Below are positions 33,819 to 42,593 of a stretch of 50,862 bases of DNA, one piece after another. This DNA comes from Candidatus Wallbacteria bacterium. Its GTDB lineage: Bacteria; Muiribacteriota; JAQTZZ01. Made by a program: the position numbers and the translations under genes. Location: the NCBI GenBank assembly GCA_028687545.1, contig JAQTZZ010000030.1:1-50862 (forward strand), given 5' to 3'. Positions within the stretch are counted from its first letter, which is position 1. The number at the start of each line of letters is the position of its first letter. Under the pieces are notes generated by a model that had not been told where the DNA came from, did no database searches, and saw nothing but the letters and a program-made list of their open reading frames with translations.

Positions 33819-34579
33819 GCCTCCTTCTGTCAAAACTGGCAGCTTACCGGAAAGACCCGCGTCTGGTTGATTTTTTTCTGCTGGAAGGTAAGCGCTGCCT
33901 GGAACAGGCAATTCAATACGGCAGCAGTCCTGATTTACTCATTTCAGAAAGTGCAGCTTCTTCTGAAACTGATTTTCTGCAGAAATATTCTCATTTAAAC
34001 CTCACTGTCCTGCCTGACAAACTGTTCTCAGGAAAAGTCTCTGCTGTAGAAAATTCCCAGGGACTGGCAGGAGTGCTCCCCCAGTTTTCATATCAGCTGG
34101 AGTCTCTGCTTGCCTGTGAAAAACTATTCATTCTGGATAATCTCAGGGACCCTGGAAATCTTGGAGCCATCTTCAGGATTGCCGAGTCATTTTCCATCGG
34201 AGGATTGATTCTCTCCTCAGGATCTGTCAACGCCTATAACCCGAAAGTGATCCGGGCAAGCCTGGGCAGCATCGCGGCTCTGCCCTTTGTTTATGCCGGA
34301 GAGACCCGGGAATGCATCAAACTTATGAAAATTACCCATTCCGTGATCGCGGCAGACCCGGAAGCTGAGGCTGCGATCTGGGACTGCGATCTGACAGGCA
34401 GGATCGCCTTGCTGATCGGGAATGAGGCCCGAGGTTTATCGAAGGAACTGCTCGAACTCTGCGATCGCTCAACCCGCGTTCCAATGACAGGAAAGATGGA
34501 ATCACTTAACGCCGCACATACCTGTGCCATCATCGGATATGAACTGCTCAGGCAAAAAATGGCTTGCCTCAAGAATTAA
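33815..34579 (+). CDS. TrmH/SpoU-family RNA 2'-O-methyltransferase
   Basis: A SAM-dependent methyltransferase of the knotted SPOUT class, methylating ribose 2'-OH in tRNA or rRNA. The three SpoU motifs are present: LDNLRDPGNLGAIFRIAE (motif 1), LLIGNEARGLS (motif 2) and VPMTGKMESLNAA (motif 3). A short N-terminal substrate-binding domain (about residues 1-90) fits the TrmH/RlmB type. Length is 254 residues. The target nucleotide cannot be told from the sequence. It overlaps the preceding gene by 4 nt, the last gene of the long run that begins at 21430. Confidence 0.92.
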   Translation: MSLLLSKLAAYRKDPRLVDFFLLEGKRCLEQAIQYGSSPDLLISESAASSETDFLQKYSHLNLTVLPDKLFSGKVSAVENSQGLAGVLPQFSYQLESLLACEKLFILDNLRDPGNLGAIFRIAESFSIGGLILSSGSVNAYNPKVIRASLGSIAALPFVYAGETRECIKLMKITHSVIAADPEAEAAIWDCDLTGRIALLIGNEARGLSKELLELCDRSTRVPMTGKMESLNAAHTCAIIGYELLRQKMACLKN

Positions 34580-34588
34580 TGTTATAAT
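34580..34588 (+). promoter_or_regulatory. Extended -10 promoter, predicted leaderless
   Basis: TG (34580-34581), one base, then a perfect TATAAT (34583-34588), followed by 6 nt to the ATG at 34595. The region 17 bp upstream (TGGCTT) is a poor -35; an extended -10 can compensate. No Shine-Dalgarno sequence is present. Confidence 0.5.
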
Positions 34589-34594
34589 TTCCTG

Positions 34595-35914
34595 ATGAAC
34601 AAGAAGGCTTTCAGTTTTATCGAACTGGTGATGGTGATGGTGATCATCTCCATCATAACAGCAGGTTTGATAGCTTCATTTGAGATCATGTTCGATCATG
34701 CCAGGCACTCCAGGGCCAAGGCTGAACTTTCCAGAATTGCAGACCTGATCAGAGACTATCACAATCACATGGATAAATGGCCTCTGGAATTGACTGATCT
34801 TCCGCTGGAATCGCTCAGTTCAACTCAACGATTCGATCCGTGGGGAGTCCCATATACAATCCTGAATTACAAAGTTGCCTCAGTGCTATATGCCAAGGAT
34901 GGTACAATTCAACTATTGAATGAAAGGGAGCAATTCAGATTTTCCAGGCTCTATGCTTTTGGGCAGAACGGCAGAGGCTATGCCGGAGTCTGGCTGTCCA
35001 GTACTGGAGGGGAATCATTTTCGCTGCTGATTGATACAGCCTCGCTGCCGGAACCCATGACAAATCCGGGATTTTTCAATAACCTGCAGTACCCCCAGCT
35101 TAATGCAGGCAGAATTTTCATTGTCAACGAAGGAGACAACAGACTGTTCAGCTTCAGTCCTGAAAACAACGACCTCCGTTACAGCGGATTGATGTTACAG
35201 TCCTGCCTGATCAGCCGTGGGATCGCCTGGTTTATGGACAGTTCAAGCAGGCTTTTTTTCACAACTGATGGCGCTGTTACTTATCAGATGTATAAAGATT
35301 ACGGCTCTTCTCCTTCTGCCCCTGTCCTCTACCAGGACGCCTGTTTTAACAATTACATGCTCTGGGAAACCGACACCCTGGAAATCCATTCCCTGACTAC
35401 TGGTAACCGCCTGGAGCAATATTTCCCGGGTAATTTTCAGCATTTCCTCCAGGGCAGCACCGAAATTTACGGCTATGGCAGTTCAGGTCTCTACCACCTT
35501 GAAAAAAACGCAGCCAGAAACTCTTACATACCATTCGGCAGGGAAGGCATCAATGACTGGAAACAAATCCAGTCCGGCAGCATCAGTAAAGCCTGGCTGT
35601 TCGAAGACCTGATCATCGTCCAGGGCAGTTCCGGAGAACACCAGTATTTCGACAATGCTGACCAGCAGTGGAAAGATCTGGCTGAACTCTGGCCAGGCGG
35701 CCCCAGTACATATGGCAAAATTGTCTGTATTTATCTGGTGGGCCAGGAATACTGGGTTACAGCCACCACTGGCGGAACCTCGGTAAGGCTTTACCACAGC
35801 CTCGATTCCGGCGCTTCCTGGACATATTGTCCGGAAAGACATGGAGCAGCTAGTGGTCCGTTTTTACTGGGTGACAGTGATTTTAACACTCCGTTCATTT
35901 ATTACAGAGAATAA
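34595..35914 (+). CDS. GspG-like pseudopilin fused to a propeller-like domain
   Basis: The N-terminus is a type IV prepilin signal (MNKKAFSFIELVMVMVIISI) with the conserved Glu at +5, expected to be cut by a prepilin peptidase. Residues ~35-90 match the core of GspG-type pseudopilins, including a DPWGVPY segment. Some 330 extra residues follow, rich in Trp, Tyr and Ser. They include an exact Asp-box SLDSGASW at 402-409, typical of BNR/sialidase-like beta-propellers. It may form a pilus or secretion tip with a binding head. No other type II/IV secretion genes are nearby. It appears to be transcribed from its own extended -10 promoter as a leaderless mRNA. Confidence 0.85.
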   Translation: MNKKAFSFIELVMVMVIISIITAGLIASFEIMFDHARHSRAKAELSRIADLIRDYHNHMDKWPLELTDLPLESLSSTQRFDPWGVPYTILNYKVASVLYAKDGTIQLLNEREQFRFSRLYAFGQNGRGYAGVWLSSTGGESFSLLIDTASLPEPMTNPGFFNNLQYPQLNAGRIFIVNEGDNRLFSFSPENNDLRYSGLMLQSCLISRGIAWFMDSSSRLFFTTDGAVTYQMYKDYGSSPSAPVLYQDACFNNYMLWETDTLEIHSLTTGNRLEQYFPGNFQHFLQGSTEIYGYGSSGLYHLEKNAARNSYIPFGREGINDWKQIQSGSISKAWLFEDLIIVQGSSGEHQYFDNADQQWKDLAELWPGGPSTYGKIVCIYLVGQEYWVTATTGGTSVRLYHSLDSGASWTYCPERHGAASGPFLLGDSDFNTPFIYYRE

Positions 35915-35959
35915 AGGATCAGTTCTCAATTCTTCTCCGGATTTACCGATAAACATCTC

Positions 35960-36031
35960 ATGAAACAGCTGGAAGATTTTGCTTTTCTGACAATCACGAT
36001 TCTATTGATGGTAGTAATATTCCTGCTCTGA
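35960..36031 (+). CDS. Possible 23-residue single-helix membrane microprotein
   Basis: An ATG at 35960 encodes a short peptide of which residues ~8-23 are hydrophobic (FAFLTITILLMVVIFLL). No good Shine-Dalgarno sequence is visible. Its 3' half coincides with an inverted repeat (36004-36039). It may be chance. Confidence 0.25.
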   Translation: MKQLEDFAFLTITILLMVVIFLL

Positions 36032-36039
36032 CCATCAAT
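36004..36039. terminator. Inverted repeat between convergent genes
   Basis: A perfect 9 bp inverted repeat (36004-36012 with 36031-36039), loop 18 nt, lies between the pseudopilin gene and the end of the minus-strand TPR gene at 36035. There is no T-run, so terminator function is doubtful. Confidence 0.3.
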
Positions 36040-38044
36040 TTCCTAGTAATCTGCTTGAATAAAAACTTTTCTGTTTCGAATCAACGACGGATTTGATAAC
36101 TCCGTCGGATAATTTTTTTCCGGAGTTCAACAGATTGGAGATCACAAATTCATTCAATGGTTCCGGATAACAGTTGAAAATCTCCAGAGAGATTTCTGCT
36201 GTCCCGATGTAAAAATCAGAGAGCAGTTTCAGGTCCAGGCTTAGATCCCCTAGAGCCGTAATTTCCTTTTGAAAAAAGTAACGATAACCAGCATTCCCTA
36301 AAAAGAGAAGCCTGTCAAACATTTTCTCCTGCTCTCCGTTACCCTGATTAACCCCTCTCCTCAGGACCATGAAAAGATACAGCCTGCGTTGATCGTTACT
36401 GGCAGTTCCTGTTGCCACTTCCTGCCGTAAATTCTCAAGTGCCTTTATTCTGTCAGTCTGGAACATGGAAGCTGCTGCCCATTCGTCTTCACCCGCCGGA
36501 GATTGTACCTCTTCTGTGTAACTGCCTGTTATGAAAGCTGAGACTCTGCCGATTTCAGCAGTGCTGCAGATGTCTGCAGGAGGAGTTGCACCTTCCAGCT
36601 TATAAGACAGAATGGCTTTTTCTTTCAGGTATTTCTTGTCATTCGTATTCTCGAACAACAAATCGCAGTATCTTTTTTCCTGATCCCTGTCCAGCCCGGC
36701 ATAGAATTTTTTTAATTCCAGGAGCCACTGAATTTTCTGTTCTTTGGTGACCTTTTCCAGATTTTTTTCATAAATCCGGATCCGCACTTCTTCGGTGAAT
36801 CGGCCGATCAGAGAAGCAATTCCAGGTGTGATCCGGCTGCAGTCTGCAAGGTCAGTTTTCCATTCTGTCCGGTCAAACAGCATTTCCAGGGATAAAGACA
36901 ATTCCTGATCACTCCGGCTTTTTCCGGTTGTCAAAGCAGATCCAAGGTCTGCCCATTTTTCAGAGGAAAAGAAATGCCTGAACTCTGTTAAAATGCCAAT
37001 CCAGGAAACTTTCGGCTTTTTTAACAGCCAGCCAGCGAAACCGTCGACATCAGATGCCAGAGCTAAAAATTCAGGTGTCTCCTGCTGTTCCCCGAATCGT
37101 TTCTCAATTCCTGAAAGGATCCAGGTGGCAAGGTCATAGTTCCCTACTGCCTTCAGGAACGAAACGCATGCCTTCAGGCTGGAATAAAGTTGCGGTCCTT
37201 CCTTCCGGACCCTGTCGTATTCTTCGAGCAGTCCGGAAATCACGGCTTGAGCCTGTTCGTATTTCTGGCTGATCACTGCCTGCTTGAATTTAAGGCAGTC
37301 ATAACCGATGCCGATCGTGCGCTTCGAAAGCCCTGACAGTGCTCGTTCAGCCAGCTGCAGTTTTCCCCCCTGCCAGCACAGGGTAAGAAAATAATCAGCT
37401 GACTCAGCGCTGATCTGTTGAACTGACATCTGTTCGAAAAAAGTCAGGCTTTCCTCAGGATTGCGGGTAAACAGAAGATACATGTACAATTCCGGAAAAT
37501 TATTGCTCTCAGACTTCCAGGACTCGATCCTGGCATCCAGCAGATTCAGTTTTCTGTAAAGCTCGGTAATTTTGGCGATCATCACTCTGTCTCTTGTGAT
37601 CCGGTAAAATTTCTCGTAATTCTCTAAAGCCTTGGCAGGATCCTCTTTTTTTTCATAAAACTGCCCTGCATAGCGGGCGTAAAATGGAGACGAGCCCAAT
37701 GATTTGAGGCAAACTTCAACTTTGTCAAGTTCATCCAGGGAAAGATAGATTTGAAAGAGCTCCGTTAAAGCCAGCTCTTTTTCCACAGATTGCCCGTTTG
37801 TTTTGAGGTACTCATAATAAAAGATCGCCTGGGAGATCTCCCCCACCATAGTCATGATGCGGCCGATCTGCTGGGCTGCTACGCATTTTAAAACGGGGTT
37901 CTGCTCTTCTTCGAAAAACTGCTGATAACAGGAAAGGGCACTCTGATCTTCGCCTCTGGACGAATATTCATCAGCCTGCCGCAACAGTTCATCTCCTGCG
38001 AAAAGCGCGGTCGCGCAAAAGAATAACAGTAAAATCGAGCGCAT
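36035..38044 (-). CDS. Exported helical-repeat (TPR-like) protein
   Basis: A signal peptide (about residues 1-17, ending LFAGD) is followed by TPR-like helix pairs in the first ~200 residues (DQSALSCYQQFFEEEQNP, QAIFYYEYLKTNG, PAKALENYEKFYRI). The remaining ~450 residues are mostly helical without recognised motifs. A periplasmic scaffolding role is likely, and there is no enzyme signature. It starts 1 nt after the stop of the HEAT-repeat gene, so both are on one transcript, driven by the promoter at 39558-39586. Confidence 0.78.
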   Translation of the reverse strand: MRSILLLFFCATALFAGDELLRQADEYSSRGEDQSALSCYQQFFEEEQNPVLKCVAAQQIGRIMTMVGEISQAIFYYEYLKTNGQSVEKELALTELFQIYLSLDELDKVEVCLKSLGSSPFYARYAGQFYEKKEDPAKALENYEKFYRITRDRVMIAKITELYRKLNLLDARIESWKSESNNFPELYMYLLFTRNPEESLTFFEQMSVQQISAESADYFLTLCWQGGKLQLAERALSGLSKRTIGIGYDCLKFKQAVISQKYEQAQAVISGLLEEYDRVRKEGPQLYSSLKACVSFLKAVGNYDLATWILSGIEKRFGEQQETPEFLALASDVDGFAGWLLKKPKVSWIGILTEFRHFFSSEKWADLGSALTTGKSRSDQELSLSLEMLFDRTEWKTDLADCSRITPGIASLIGRFTEEVRIRIYEKNLEKVTKEQKIQWLLELKKFYAGLDRDQEKRYCDLLFENTNDKKYLKEKAILSYKLEGATPPADICSTAEIGRVSAFITGSYTEEVQSPAGEDEWAAASMFQTDRIKALENLRQEVATGTASNDQRRLYLFMVLRRGVNQGNGEQEKMFDRLLFLGNAGYRYFFQKEITALGDLSLDLKLLSDFYIGTAEISLEIFNCYPEPLNEFVISNLLNSGKKLSDGVIKSVVDSKQKSFYSSRLLGN

Positions 38045-38045
38045 T

Positions 38046-39551
38046 TCAGAATTTAGCCAGCAGTAAATTGATTTCTTTCAGCTCTTTTTTCACTACATCG
38101 AGTTGCAGTTTTACCAGTTCAGGCACTTTCTGCTCGATTTTTTTCAGGGTATCTATCACAACGGACTTTACGGGGGTAGGAGAGGTCATGAGCTCATCAA
38201 AAAGGCGCCGCACGACCAGGGCATCCGCTTTAACGGACAGTGCGTAGGAGGCGGAAGAAAACAGCACTGGGTCAGGTGAACGAAGCATGTGGAAGAGTTT
38301 GTCAGTGAAGCGTACTTCACCCATCTGGGCCAGCAGGTTGATGGCATTCACCCTGACCCTGTTATTTTCGTCTTCGATGCATGGCAGCACTGATTCAACT
38401 ATCTGGTCGCGATTTTCCCTGGTCACGATCTTTTCCATGGCTTCGATGCTGTTTGCACGCACGCGTCCGTCTTTGTCGGACAGGAACGGGATGATCGCGG
38501 TAAGCACTGCCGGGCCGCCGCTCTTGGCACAGGCTTTGACCAGCGTAGCTTTTACGTATTCGTTCTTTTCACTCTCCAGCAGAGCCAGAAAATCCTGTGT
38601 GAAGTCGCTGCCCGGCAGCCTCGCCAGCACCAGCACTGCCTTGAAGCGCACATCGGAATTCCCGTCAGACATTGCCTTGCGCAGAAGCTGGCTGGCCACT
38701 GCGGATTTCATTTTTGACAGGGCTTCAATGGCCATCAAGCGCATCTGGACATTGGAAGATTCCAGCATTTCCTCGATGGCATGCAGGACTTCTTCTTTAC
38801 CAAGCTTGGCCAGGGCGTTCACTACTTCGGCTTTCACCTCAGGTTTGGCAGAGGATAAAAGCGGCAGCAGTATGGGTACAATGGTTTTGCTTTCAGTAGC
38901 TCCCAAAGCTTTGATAGTGGAAAGGACGATCTCGATGTTGTCACCAGTAAGATGTTTCTTGAGCAGATGGATCGAATCATCTTTACCCAGCTTTCCGATT
39001 GCCAGGATCAATTCTGAGAGGATTGATTCATCCTTCTCAGTCGAATACATGTCGATCAAATGAGTGAAGAAACGGCTGTCTCCGATCTCTATCATGGCCC
39101 GGATCGTTAAACGCCTGATTTCCACATCATCGCTTTTCAGAAATGATGTGAGGCGGTTGGTTTCTTTCTGGCTTTCCAGAAAGTTCTTTCGAAATTCCGG
39201 TTCAGACAGCTTGACAATCAGGTTTTCCAGCCAGTACTTGATCTTCCCGGCAGCGGATTCTTCGCTGATCTGATGCCATTTCCCGTCTTCGTCGCGCTGC
39301 CAGTTTTCAAAATAATATTTGACGTATTTGATGTAAGCGAGTTTCCTGAGGTTCTTATCAAGCACATCCAGGTCCTGGACGGTTTTGGAAACTGAACGCT
39401 CCTGCCCGTCGATAAAAGCGACCTGACCAATGATCGTGACATAGCCGTTCTCGCACATCAAGCGCAGTTTTGTAAAATCGATCTTCCTGCGAATGAATTC
39501 CACACGCAGATTGTTGATAATCTTCAGATCCCTGATACTTCTAATAGCCAT
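38046..39551 (-). CDS. HEAT-repeat protein
   Basis: About 90 N-terminal residues with a BON-like pattern (ENGYVTIIGQVAF, then YIKYVKYYFENW) precede a long run of HEAT/PBS-type repeats from about residue 125 to 480. Typical units contain IRAMIEIGDSRFFTHLIDMY, AVNALAKLGKEEVLHAIEEM and IEALSKMKSAVASQLLRKAM. There is no signal peptide, so it is cytoplasmic and acts by protein-protein contacts. Length is 501 residues. The ATG lies 6 nt after a -10 hexamer and has no Shine-Dalgarno sequence. It is the first gene of a two-gene operon with the exported TPR protein and is divergent from the hydrolase-like gene. Confidence 0.88.
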   Translation of the reverse strand: MAIRSIRDLKIINNLRVEFIRRKIDFTKLRLMCENGYVTIIGQVAFIDGQERSVSKTVQDLDVLDKNLRKLAYIKYVKYYFENWQRDEDGKWHQISEESAAGKIKYWLENLIVKLSEPEFRKNFLESQKETNRLTSFLKSDDVEIRRLTIRAMIEIGDSRFFTHLIDMYSTEKDESILSELILAIGKLGKDDSIHLLKKHLTGDNIEIVLSTIKALGATESKTIVPILLPLLSSAKPEVKAEVVNALAKLGKEEVLHAIEEMLESSNVQMRLMAIEALSKMKSAVASQLLRKAMSDGNSDVRFKAVLVLARLPGSDFTQDFLALLESEKNEYVKATLVKACAKSGGPAVLTAIIPFLSDKDGRVRANSIEAMEKIVTRENRDQIVESVLPCIEDENNRVRVNAINLLAQMGEVRFTDKLFHMLRSPDPVLFSSASYALSVKADALVVRRLFDELMTSPTPVKSVVIDTLKKIEQKVPELVKLQLDVVKKELKEINLLLAKF

Positions 39552-39557
39552 AATATG

Positions 39558-39586
39558 AATTTAGCATGAATTGAATGTGTTTTCAA
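39558..39586 (-). promoter_or_regulatory. Promoter of the HEAT gene, predicted leaderless
   Basis: On the minus strand: TTGAAA (39581-39586), a 17 bp spacer and TAAATT (39558-39563), then 6 nt to the ATG at 39551. Confidence 0.6.
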
Positions 39587-39609
39587 ATAGCATGAATCAT
39601 GGTAGACAG

Positions 39610-39638
39610 TTGAACACTATTGATTTATTGGATAATAT
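39610..39638 (+). promoter_or_regulatory. Promoter of the hydrolase-like gene, predicted leaderless
   Basis: TTGAAC (39610-39615), a 17 bp spacer and TAATAT (39633-39638), then 6 nt to the ATG at 39645. It lies back to back with the HEAT promoter, the two -35 boxes 23 bp apart. Confidence 0.6.
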
Positions 39639-39644
39639 AATTCC

Positions 39645-40616
39645 ATGATTCTCATGCAGATTGTCCGATTCCCAGCAATCAGTAAAGCGTCAGTTTACAG
39701 AAAATATTTCATCCCGTCTTTTTTCTTTATATTTTTTCTTTTCTCTGCAGGCTCTTCCTCTTCATCCTCATTCCCTGCCTCACCCTTTGGTTTGATGATC
39801 GTCGACAATTCCGCCACTAATGAAACAGTAATCGCATCCATGATCGGGACACATGAGATAAAATTTGTCCGCCCAGCCGCGATAAATCTTCAGAACTGGA
39901 ATGGGGATCAGCCTGATGCCGGTCTTTTCCGGAACGCCGGATTCAAGTTGATCCTGACCATAAAAAGCGGAAAGACCGGGGCGTCAGATGCTTTCAAAAA
40001 AGAACTCTGTGAGCTCCTCGACAAATACAGACCCCTTGTTCTTTGCGTGGAAAATGAGGAAGACTCTCTGGAATCATTCCCCGGTACGCCTGACGAATAT
40101 TCGATTGTACTCAAAGCTGCCTGCGAAATCGCACACAGCCGAGGCATCAAGTGCATAAACGGTGGGCTTTCAAGTTCATTCATTTCAGAACTGGTCTGGG
40201 ACCATTATCAGGGTACTGAGGATCTCAGAGCTGCAAAGGATTTCGCTCTTCGCGCCTTCAATCCGGAGCAGCAAAAAATGCTTGCAACAGGCAGCAGCCG
40301 TGAAAAACTGGTCAGAATACTGGACAGAGGAAGGAAACTGCTGAAAATCTATCGCGATTCCGGAATCGATTTTATCAATTTTCACTGGTACATTTCCGAT
40401 CCAAAATCTTTGGAAGAGACTGTCGGATTCCTGATCCGAGAAACCGGACTCCAGCCTGTCTGCAATGAAATGGGGCCGGGGCGGGATGGAACAGTGAATA
40501 TTCCGCTTCTCGCCAAAGCCCTGAAACTTGGCCTTCCCATAGTGATCCTGCGCTTTGGAGACTGGCCGGAATTTCTGAGCAGTGGATATCTAAACTTCCT
40601 GCAAAACAACAAATGA
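39645..40616 (+). CDS. Exported glycoside-hydrolase-like TIM-barrel protein
   Basis: The N-terminal hydrophobic stretch after basic residues (YFIPSFFFIFFLFSAG) followed by a Ser run is a signal peptide or anchor. The body looks like a (beta/alpha)8 barrel of the cellulase/clan A type. Strand ends carry acidic or aromatic residues: LVLCVENEED (possible acid), DFINFHWYIS and VCNEMGPG (possible nucleophile Glu). The exact family is not recognisable. It may act on sugars outside the cytoplasm. The stop overlaps the start of the beta-barrel gene by 4 nt, so the two are co-translated, linking it to the envelope cluster. There is no Shine-Dalgarno sequence; the start is 6 nt after a -10 hexamer. Confidence 0.7.
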   Translation: MILMQIVRFPAISKASVYRKYFIPSFFFIFFLFSAGSSSSSSFPASPFGLMIVDNSATNETVIASMIGTHEIKFVRPAAINLQNWNGDQPDAGLFRNAGFKLILTIKSGKTGASDAFKKELCELLDKYRPLVLCVENEEDSLESFPGTPDEYSIVLKAACEIAHSRGIKCINGGLSSSFISELVWDHYQGTEDLRAAKDFALRAFNPEQQKMLATGSSREKLVRILDRGRKLLKIYRDSGIDFINFHWYISDPKSLEETVGFLIRETGLQPVCNEMGPGRDGTVNIPLLAKALKLGLPIVILRFGDWPEFLSSGYLNFLQNNK

Positions 40617-41629
40617 AACAGCTGCTCGTTTTTTTCTTGTTTCTCCATCTGATTCCAGTCTTCAGTCTGGAACTGAAGCTGGATTCTGAAAGTGATTTCC
40701 GCCTGAGCGACTGCCGCCACGAAAAATTCGACAATCTGTCCAGACTCTATCTTTCTCAGACCGGAAATAATCACTATGAACAGATTGCCTTGAAAAGTTA
40801 TTATCATGACGATGACGGAAATTTCAGCCTTGACAGGGCTTATCTGGAATGCTATCGGGGAGACAGCACTTATGTGGCAGGAAAACAGCGGATCTTCTGG
40901 GGTATCCCTCTTGTCTTCAACTTTGCAGACATCTTTACGCTGCCGGATCTGACAGACCCCAAAAAAGAACGGGATGGTGTCAAAGCTTTAAAATTCAGAC
41001 AGAGTCTTGGCCAGACCTCGCGCCTGGAACTGGTTACAACCGACCGCGACCATTGCCACAATGACCAGGCAGGCCGCTATACTTTCACCAGAGGCAGATT
41101 CGAATACATGCTGAATCTGCTGTCTCATCACCTCGATCTTTCCCCAATCATGCCTGACCTGCATTTATCCTCCCGGGATCTGGTGCTGGAATTCAAGGGT
41201 GAGGTCAAAGTCGGGATCTGGGGTGAACTGGCCCTCAAGCATGTTGATCTCAATCAGCCGCTGAATCTTGCTTTTGCGCCTCACAGGCAGCTGATTTCAG
41301 TCCTGGGAATGGATTATACATTTGATGTGCACGGCAGAAGCCTTTATCTGATGGCCGAAGGTTACAGGAACAACGATACAGGCGACAAAGCCTGCTACCT
41401 GAATCCCAGATTTCAAATCACACAGACTGTTTCAGCCAGTGCACATGTTTATAAAGACTTGCTTAATCGCGGATCTTACCGGGGCGGGGGGATTGAATAT
41501 GTGCTGAACGATTTTTATACCCTGGGTTTGGAATACAGGTGCAGCAGAAAGCTGACATCTCAGGTCCTGCTGACGACGGCCATGAATGATGGGGATGAAA
41601 TCGTATTTTCAGTTAAAGCGAGTTTTTGA
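40613..41629 (+). CDS. Predicted outer-membrane beta-barrel protein
   Basis: A signal peptide (MKQLLVFFLFLHLIPVFSLE) precedes alternating hydrophobic/polar strands, for example YLECYRGDSTYVAGKQRI, SRLELVTTDRDH, RSLYLMAEGYRN and FYTLGLEYRCS. The chain ends VFSVKASF, and a terminal Phe is the usual assembly signal for the BAM machinery. Length of 338 residues fits a barrel of roughly 14-16 strands. It is probably a porin-like or channel protein of the outer membrane. It overlaps the hydrolase-like gene (ATGA) and lies upstream of an ABC transporter and LolA-like gene, suggesting an envelope-spanning export or lipid-handling system. Confidence 0.75.
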   Translation: MKQLLVFFLFLHLIPVFSLELKLDSESDFRLSDCRHEKFDNLSRLYLSQTGNNHYEQIALKSYYHDDDGNFSLDRAYLECYRGDSTYVAGKQRIFWGIPLVFNFADIFTLPDLTDPKKERDGVKALKFRQSLGQTSRLELVTTDRDHCHNDQAGRYTFTRGRFEYMLNLLSHHLDLSPIMPDLHLSSRDLVLEFKGEVKVGIWGELALKHVDLNQPLNLAFAPHRQLISVLGMDYTFDVHGRSLYLMAEGYRNNDTGDKACYLNPRFQITQTVSASAHVYKDLLNRGSYRGGGIEYVLNDFYTLGLEYRCSRKLTSQVLLTTAMNDGDEIVFSVKASF

Positions 41630-41903
41630 GATTTGTTACCTGAAATCGCTTAAACTCTGCTTGAAGTTGGTATGTTTGTAAGTCGGTATGTTAATATGTA
41701 GCGGAAGTCCGGCGAATTTTACTGATCAAATCTGCAAAACCTTGTGGGGTGGCCAGTGGTAACTTTTTGTCATCTGAGCTACTGCGAAGAAGAGAAAAAG
41801 TTTCCACAGGACAGGACCCGCCACAAATCACGGCTTACCTACAACTTCTGGCTGCACACCACAAAATTCGACGAACTTGATTTTTGAATGTTAAGGAGTT
41901 GCC
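41630..41903. other. 274 bp intergenic region with direct repeats and a possible gene remnant
   Basis: GGTATGTT occurs twice as a direct repeat (41669-41676 and 41685-41692), 16 bp apart, with similar 8-mers around it. From 41732 to 41887 a frame without a normal start (CTG/GTG only) encodes about 51 residues ending in an aromatic-rich WLHTTKFDELDF, possibly the tail of a decayed gene. No convincing promoter for the ABC gene was found. Confidence 0.35.
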
Positions 41904-42593
41904 TTGCCGCTGGTTAATGTAATCAATCTCAGCCGCCACTATGAACAGGGCGGAGCGACCGTCCTGGCTCTGGACGATGCCACCCTGGAGATAAATCCGG
42001 GTGAATTCACAGTCCTGGCCGGGCCTTCCGGTTCAGGCAAGACCACTTTTCTGAACCTCCTCGGCTGCATGGATACTCCAACCACGGGTAAAATCGTTAT
42101 TGACGGCGAAGATGTCACTGCTTTCACTCCTCGACTGGCAGCCCTTTTCCGCAGAAAAAAGATCGGATTCGTATTCCAGCATTTTTATCTGATACCAGTA
42201 TTGTCTGTCTATGAGAACGTGGAATTTTCCCTGGATCTGCTGGGTGGCCTCGCAGAAACTGAGAAAAAGGCGAAAGTCATGGAAACACTGGAACAGCTTG
42301 GAATCGCCGGCCTGGCTTCGCGAAGGCCGTCGCAGTTATCAGGCGGCCAGCAGCAGCGGGTGGCAATCGCCAGAGCGCTCGTGAAGGACCCGGTACTGAT
42401 TCTGGCTGACGAACCTACAGCCAGCCTTGATTCAGTCAATGGCGAAGCGATTCTGAATGCCATGAAGGAACTGAATCAAAACCATGGTGTTACTATTGTT
42501 TTCTCCTCTCACGACAGGATGATAATCGAGATTGCGAAAAGAATCGTGCACCTGAAAGATGGACGAATCGACAGTATCGAGGTCAAAGCCTGA
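41904..42593 (+). CDS. ABC transporter ATPase (LolD/MacB type)
   Basis: Drives an export or lipoprotein-release ABC system at the inner membrane. Walker A GPSGSGKT is at 40-47, the Q-loop is [18 protein letters not shown], the signature is [15 protein letters not shown], Walker B is [12 protein letters not shown] and the H-loop is FSSHD. The FQ..YLIP.L.V.ENV pattern is typical of the LolD/MacB/FtsE group that works with FtsX-type permeases. Length is 229 residues. The start is a TTG preceded by AGGAG at about 7 nt. The two permease genes follow at once, the first after the stop and the second with overlap, forming one transporter. Confidence 0.93.
   Translation: MPLVNVINLSRHYEQGGATVLALDDATLEINPGEFTVLAGPSGSGKTTFLNLLGCMDTPTTGKIVIDGEDVTAFTPRLAALFRRKKIGFVFQHFYLIPVLSVYENVEFSLDLLGGLAETEKKAKVMETLEQLGIAGLASRRPSQLSGGQQQRVAIARALVKDPVLILADEPTASLDSVNGEAILNAMKELNQNHGVTIVFSSHDRMIIEIAKRIVHLKDGRIDSIEVKA

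Noticed and set aside
36004-36039. Inverted repeat as a strong rho-independent terminator
   Set aside because: There is no T-run after either arm and the loop is long; it is kept only as a weak candidate.
38287-39063. 258-codon plus-strand frame opposite the HEAT gene
   Set aside because: It is a shadow of the repeat-rich minus-strand gene: Ser-rich with no domain.
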